The position numbers were made by a program, and so were the translations under genes. From an uncultured Collinsella sp. (lineage in GTDB: Bacteria > Actinomycetota > Coriobacteriia > Coriobacteriales > Coriobacteriaceae), in assembly GCA_900541475.1 (NCBI GenBank), contig UQJV01000042.1, positions 1-18,176 on the forward strand: a stretch of 18,176 bases of DNA, in the 5' to 3' direction. How positions within the stretch are numbered: position 1 is the stretch's first letter; each line of letters opens with the position of its first letter. Shown here piece after piece: positions 14,129 to 18,176 of the stretch. A model generated the notes under the pieces. It did not search any database, had not been told where the DNA came from, and saw only the letters and a program-made list of their open reading frames with translations.

Positions 14129-15166
14129 ATGGGTAAGTACATCGTTAAACGTGTGCTTCAGTTCATCCCGGTATTTTTGGGCGTTACGCTGATTCTGTTC
14201 GCCCTCCAGAATATCGTGCCGGGAGATCCGATCAAGCTGATCGGTGGAGACAAGGCTCTGTCCCCCGAGGTGGAGCTTCAGCTTCGCGTTCGCTATCACC
14301 TGGTCCAGTCGGACGAGGACGGCAACGCGATCCTTGACGAGAACGGCGACCCCGTTCAAACGTCGCTCGTGGACCGTTACTTGTATTACATGAACGGCCT
14401 GCTTCATGGCGATCTGGGCAATTCGTATCAGCGCAAACTGCCGGTTACGGAAATCTTTGCCCAGAAGTATCCGTATACGGTCAAACTTGCCGCGTGCGCC
14501 ATCGTGCTCGAGGCAATCATGGGTATCGGTGCGGGTATCATTTCGGCGGTAAAGCGTTATTCCTTCTGGGATATTTTGGTAACGCTCACCACGTCGATCC
14601 TCGTTGCCGTACCGGCCTTCTGGCTCGGTATGTTGCTGCAACTGTTCTTTGGCGTCATTCTCAAGGACGCCACGGGCGGTGCATTCTCCATGCCGATCTC
14701 GGGTGCCGGCGGTTCCAGCTCTCAGTATCAGGATTGGATGCACTATGTGCTCCCGACCATTACGCTGGCTTCGGTTTCGACCGCTTATGCTGCTCGCATT
14801 ATGCGCTCGCAGCTGCTTGACGTCATGAACCAGGATTACATTCGTACGGCAAAGGCCAAGGGTCTCTCCAATCGCGCTATCATCATCAAGCATGCGCTTA
14901 AGAATGCACTCATCCCCGTCGTTACCTATATTGGTGTCGACTTTGGTGGCATGCTTTCGGGTGCCATCCTGACCGAGACGGTCTTCAACTGGCCCGGCAT
15001 TGGCTATGAGGTCTATCGCGCCATTAGCATGCGCGACTGGCCCATCGTTATGGGCGGCGTTACGCTCATCGTCGTCGTCGTCATGGTGATTAACCTGCTC
15101 GTCGACATTAGCTATGCATTCCTCGACCCGCGCATCCGCCTTGGCGGTCCGTCGGATAAGGCCTAA
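14129..15166 (+). CDS. oppB: Oligopeptide ABC transporter permease OppB/DppB type
   Basis: A 345-residue inner-membrane permease, one of two forming the peptide channel. Seen: N-terminal helix (about 9-30), a long extracytoplasmic segment with PGDP (31-34) and GDLGNSY (94-100), then five more hydrophobic helices between about 118 and 332. The cytoplasmic EAA loop that docks the ATPases is DYIRTAKAKG...NALIP (236-263). FLDPRIR near the C-terminus (331-337) is typical of the family. An acidic insertion of roughly 20 residues (about 59-81) lies in the extracytoplasmic region. ATG 14129 has AGGGGAG at 14118-14124. oppC follows after 14 bases. Confidence 0.94.
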   Translation: MGKYIVKRVLQFIPVFLGVTLILFALQNIVPGDPIKLIGGDKALSPEVELQLRVRYHLVQSDEDGNAILDENGDPVQTSLVDRYLYYMNGLLHGDLGNSYQRKLPVTEIFAQKYPYTVKLAACAIVLEAIMGIGAGIISAVKRYSFWDILVTLTTSILVAVPAFWLGMLLQLFFGVILKDATGGAFSMPISGAGGSSSQYQDWMHYVLPTITLASVSTAYAARIMRSQLLDVMNQDYIRTAKAKGLSNRAIIIKHALKNALIPVVTYIGVDFGGMLSGAILTETVFNWPGIGYEVYRAISMRDWPIVMGGVTLIVVVVMVINLLVDISYAFLDPRIRLGGPSDKA

Positions 15167-15180
15167 GGGAGGTACGTCTC

Positions 15181-16116
15181 ATGCAGGAAACTGATTCTCA
15201 GTCTCAGGAGCAGGCTACCGCCACCAAGGCCGCATCTGCTCCCGCCAAGTCCCGCACGCTGTGGGGCGACGCTTTTAAGCGTCTTCGCAAGAACAAGCTC
15301 GCCGTCATCGGTGTCTGCTGGATCATCATCGTCGTTGTGGTTGCCCTGACCGCGGATCTGTGGGCTAAGCCCTGGCTCGGTTCGCCGACGGCTTCCGACT
15401 CGACCACCATGGCCGAGACGTCGTTGCTGGCTCCGTGTGCCGAGCACCCGTTTGGCACCGATGCCCTTGGTCGCGACATTCTCGTCCGCGTTATCTACGG
15501 TGCACGCGTTTCGCTGTCCGTCGGCATTATGGCCACCGCCATCTCCACGTTGATCGGTCTGGTCATGGGCGCCCTGGCCGGTTTCTACGGCGGCATCTGG
15601 GACACGATCATCATGCGCTGTGCGGATATCTTCCTGGCCTTCCCGTACGTGCTGTTCGTCGTCGCCATGATCGCCGTTATCGGCCGTGGTCTTCAGAACG
15701 TCTTTATCGCCATCGGCATTCTCGGATGGCCTTCGATTGCGCGCGTCTTCCGCTCTGCAATCTTGACGGTCAAGGAAAACGACTATGTAGACGCTGCGCG
15801 CGCGATGGGTGCATCTGATGCTCGTATCGTCGTGCGTCACATCTTCCCGAACTCCGTCGCCTCCATCGTGGTCTACGCGACCATGAACATTGGTGGCGCC
15901 ATTCTGACCGAGTCCGCTTTGTCCTTCCTCGGCATGGGCGTTATTCCGCCTACGCCTTCGTGGGGCTCCATGATTCAGGACGGTCAGCAGTATCTTCTGA
16001 CCGCTCCCTGGATGATGATCATGCCCGGTCTGGCAATTCTCTCGACGGTGCTCGCCTTCACCCTGCTGGGTGACGGCCTGCGCGACGCTCTCGACGTCAA
16101 GATGAAGGACGCATAA
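15181..16116 (+). CDS. oppC: Oligopeptide ABC transporter permease OppC/DppC type
   Basis: A 311-residue second permease. Seen: a hydrophilic, Gln/Ala/Lys-rich cytoplasmic N-terminus (1-38), a first helix (about 40-60), the conserved HPFGTDALGRDILVRVIYGAR (89-109) after the first extracytoplasmic segment, and further helices; EAA loop DYVDAARAMG (201-210) followed by HIFPN; and ALSFLGMG...PPTPSWG toward the C-terminus, all typical of OppC. ATG 15181 with AAGGGAGG at 15165-15172. The stop is 2 bases before the oppD start; the oppD Shine-Dalgarno lies in the last codons of oppC, implying coupled translation. Confidence 0.95.
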   Translation: MQETDSQSQEQATATKAASAPAKSRTLWGDAFKRLRKNKLAVIGVCWIIIVVVVALTADLWAKPWLGSPTASDSTTMAETSLLAPCAEHPFGTDALGRDILVRVIYGARVSLSVGIMATAISTLIGLVMGALAGFYGGIWDTIIMRCADIFLAFPYVLFVVAMIAVIGRGLQNVFIAIGILGWPSIARVFRSAILTVKENDYVDAARAMGASDARIVVRHIFPNSVASIVVYATMNIGGAILTESALSFLGMGVIPPTPSWGSMIQDGQQYLLTAPWMMIMPGLAILSTVLAFTLLGDGLRDALDVKMKDA

Positions 16117-16118
16117 GG

Positions 16119-17210
16119 ATGAAGAAGAACAAGAACTATGTGGACCTGAAGGACCAGCCGGTTCCCGAGGGCCAGCATCTGCTCGAGGTCGATGACCTTA
16201 AGATGTATTTCCACACCGAGGATGGCGTTGTTCGCGCTGTCGACGGTGTCTCCTACACGCTCGATCGCGGCGAGACCCTGGGCGTCGTCGGTGAGTCCGG
16301 CTCCGGTAAGTCCGTGACCGCCATGACCATCATGGGCCTTATCTCGATGCCTCCGGGAAAGATCGAGGGCGGTGACGTTCGCTATCGCGGTCGTTCTATC
16401 CTCGAGATGACTGAGGAAGAGATGCAGCACATTCGCGGTAACGACATCGCGATGATCTTCCAGGATCCTATGACCTCTTTGAACCCGGTCTATAAGATCG
16501 GCAAGCAGGTGGGCGAGGGCCTTCGTCTGCACCGTGGCTACTCCAAGCAGGAGGCGCTCAAGCGTGCCACCGAGCTTTTGGACCTCGTTGGTATACCCGA
16601 GCCCGAGAAGCGCGTCAATGAGTATCCGCACCAGTTCTCTGGCGGTATGCGTCAGCGCGTCATGATTGCCATGGCTCTTGCCTGCGATCCCGATATTCTG
16701 ATTGCCGACGAGCCCACGACTGCTCTGGACGTTACCATCCAGGCTCAGATTATTGAGCTTATGCAGGAAATGCAGGAGAAGAACGGCAACGCCATCATCA
16801 TGATTACCCATGACCTGGGTGTTGTTGCCGATATGGCCGACAAGATCATGGTTATGTATGCCGGCCGTCCCGTCGAGTTCGGTACTGCTGAGGATATCTT
16901 CTACGAGAGCCGTCACCCCTACACCTGGGGCCTTATCCGCTCCATCCCGGAGCAGGCCATCGATGAGAAGAAGCCGCTTACGCCGATTCACGGTAACCCG
17001 CCTTCGCTCATGAACCTGCCCGAGGGCTGCGTGTTCTCGCCTCGTTGCCCCTATGCGACCGATAAGTGCCGCAAGCAGCGCCCCGAGCGCGTTGTCACCG
17101 AGTCCGGCCACTATTCTGCGTGCCATTATTCCGGTGACCCCGAGTTCCTCAAGAACGCTCCTGATACGTCCCGTACGCGCAAGGATTCCAAGAAGGGAGG
17201 CGAGGCGTAA
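16119..17210 (+). CDS. oppD: Oligopeptide ABC transporter ATP-binding protein OppD/DppD type
   Basis: A 363-residue cytoplasmic ATPase of the importer. Seen: Walker A GESGSGKS (58-65), Q-loop Gln115 in FQDP, signature FSGGMRQR (173-180), Walker B ILIADE (193-198), D-loop TALD and switch His231. The C-terminal oligopeptide-transporter domain begins near SRHPYTWGL (264-272) and holds four cysteines (Cys304, 310, 317, 335), the set that binds a [4Fe-4S] cluster in related DppD proteins. The last 20 residues are Lys/Arg/Ser-rich and probably disordered. ATG 16119 uses AAGGA (16105-16109) inside oppC. The oppF ATG follows the stop directly. Confidence 0.95.
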   Translation: MKKNKNYVDLKDQPVPEGQHLLEVDDLKMYFHTEDGVVRAVDGVSYTLDRGETLGVVGESGSGKSVTAMTIMGLISMPPGKIEGGDVRYRGRSILEMTEEEMQHIRGNDIAMIFQDPMTSLNPVYKIGKQVGEGLRLHRGYSKQEALKRATELLDLVGIPEPEKRVNEYPHQFSGGMRQRVMIAMALACDPDILIADEPTTALDVTIQAQIIELMQEMQEKNGNAIIMITHDLGVVADMADKIMVMYAGRPVEFGTAEDIFYESRHPYTWGLIRSIPEQAIDEKKPLTPIHGNPPSLMNLPEGCVFSPRCPYATDKCRKQRPERVVTESGHYSACHYSGDPEFLKNAPDTSRTRKDSKKGGEA

Positions 17211-18176
17211 ATGGCAGACAATAACGAGCGTACTCCGCTGCTGAAGGTCGAGCACCTTTCCAAGGAGTTCCCCGCAGAGTCCGGCATGTTCGCCAAGCGT
17301 TTTTCCAAGCGCGTCGTCTCTGCTGTAAATGACATCTCTTTTGAGATTTATCCTGGCGAGACCTTTGGTCTGGTTGGCGAGTCTGGTTGCGGCAAGTCCA
17401 CGACGGGCCGCACCATCATGCGTCTGACCAAGCCGACTGCCGGTAAGGTGTTCTTCCAGGGCAAAGACGTTGCCGAGATGAGCAAGCATGAGATCAAGGA
17501 CATGCGTCGCGAGATGCAGTTCATCTTCCAGGATCCCTATGCTTCGCTGAATCCTCGTATGACCATCGGCGAGATCGTTTCCGAGCCCATGACCATTCAC
17601 GGCGTGGGTACCAAGGAGGAGCGCATCGAGCGTGTTCGCGAGCTTCTCGACGTCGTCGGACTCAACCCCGAGCACATCAACCGCTATCCGCATGAGTTCT
17701 CGGGCGGCCAGCGTCAGCGTGTCGGCATTGCCCGCGCTTTTGCGCTGAAGCCCAAGCTGATTATCTGCGACGAGCCGGTTTCCGCTCTGGATGTGTCCAT
17801 TCAGGCCCAGGTTTTGAACTTGCTCAAGGAACTGCAGGACAAGTTCGGTACCGCGTATCTGTTTATCGCCCACGACCTGTCCGTCGTGCAGCACATCTCC
17901 GATCGCGTTGCCGTAATGTATCTGGGCAAGATGGTCGAGGTTTCGGACTGGAAGACGCTCTATAGCGAGCCTCATCATCCGTACACGCAGTCGCTGTTGT
18001 CTGCTGTGCCGGTTCCCGATCCGGATATCCAGAAGACCCGTAAGCGCATCATCCTTGCCGGCGATCCGCCGTCACCGCTGGATCCGCCGACCGGTTGCCG
18101 TTTCCACACCCGTTGCCCGATCGCGCAGGGTATCTGCTCTGAGAAGCTTCCCGAGTTTAAGGAGGTCGCACCGGGT
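17211..18176 (+). CDS. oppF: Oligopeptide ABC transporter ATP-binding protein OppF/DppF type (3' end beyond window)
   Basis: The second ATPase of the importer, 322 residues visible and still open at the window edge. Seen: Walker A GESGCGKS (56-63), FQDP, signature FSGGQRQR (163-170), Walker B LIICDE (183-188), SALD, switch His221, and the C-terminal motif EPHHPYTQSLLSAVP (253-267). Three cysteines of the C-terminal cluster motif are present (Cys296, 302, 309); the fourth would lie past the edge. N-terminal insert ESGMFAKRFSKR (23-34) between the first strand and the Walker A strand is usual for OppF. ATG 17211 abuts the oppD stop; AAGGGAGG at 17193-17200 is its ribosome binding site. Usually OppD and OppF form a heterodimer. 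Confidence 0.95.
   Translation, partial: MADNNERTPLLKVEHLSKEFPAESGMFAKRFSKRVVSAVNDISFEIYPGETFGLVGESGCGKSTTGRTIMRLTKPTAGKVFFQGKDVAEMSKHEIKDMRREMQFIFQDPYASLNPRMTIGEIVSEPMTIHGVGTKEERIERVRELLDVVGLNPEHINRYPHEFSGGQRQRVGIARAFALKPKLIICDEPVSALDVSIQAQVLNLLKELQDKFGTAYLFIAHDLSVVQHISDRVAVMYLGKMVEVSDWKTLYSEPHHPYTQSLLSAVPVPDPDIQKTRKRIILAGDPPSPLDPPTGCRFHTRCPIAQGICSEKLPEFKEVAPG

Noticed and set aside
15984..17978. Very long minus-strand open frame (664 codons) opposite oppC-oppD-oppF
   Set aside because: GC-rich, codon-biased genes leave few stops on the antisense frame; the translation has no recognisable domain and the + strand genes are unambiguous. The same holds for minus-strand frames at 9891-11621, 12275-13942, 7998-9410 and 1871-2929.

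Overview
The window is a gene-dense, GC-rich stretch with all 17 protein genes on the + strand, short intergenic gaps and strong GGAGG-type ribosome binding sites. Gene order (rapZ-whiA-gap-pgk-tpiA-[gpmI]-secG) and protein style point to a host-associated high-GC actinobacterium. My best guess is class Coriobacteriia, Collinsella-like; this is inferred from gene content and order, not from a marker gene. There is no RNA gene, CRISPR array, insertion sequence or sign of a mobile element, and no stretch over 300 bases lacks a gene.

Layout. (1) 53-4758 looks like a sialic acid (N-acetylneuraminate) catabolic operon: a CE7-family acetyl esterase, an overlapping CE7 paralogue that has lost its catalytic serine, a DHDPS/NAL-family aldolase (likely nanA), a ROK sugar kinase (nanK role) and ManNAc-6-P 2-epimerase (nanE). 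Together they would de-O-acetylate sialic acid, cleave it to pyruvate and ManNAc, phosphorylate ManNAc and epimerise it to GlcNAc-6-P. No transporter, nagA or nagB lies in the window. (2) 4857-6713 holds rapZ and whiA, 6 bases apart; yvcK/glmR, which usually sits between them, is missing. (3) 6907-11582 encodes lower glycolysis: gap, then after a terminator pgk-tpiA-gpmI. (4) 11747-12001 is secG as a single-gene unit with its own promoter-like element and terminator. (5) 12296 to the window end is an oligopeptide/dipeptide ABC importer, oppA-oppB-oppC-oppD-oppF, with oppF cut by the window edge.

Regulatory structure is richer than the gene list. Strong hairpins with T-rich tails sit after nanE (abutting the rapZ Shine-Dalgarno), gap, gpmI and secG. 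Large hairpins without a good T-tract sit between nanA and nanK, nanK and nanE, and oppA and oppB. Four intergenic regions share a GGTANANT element placed like a -10 box.

Most interesting items: the active esterase paired with a translationally coupled, nucleophile-less pseudo-esterase in the nan operon; a NanA candidate that keeps the lyase Tyr/Lys but not the canonical residues for the sialate glycerol tail; the promoter-like/terminator/ribosome-binding-site arrangement before rapZ; and the nested 88-base inverted repeat between nanA and nanK. The rest is mostly conserved core metabolism.
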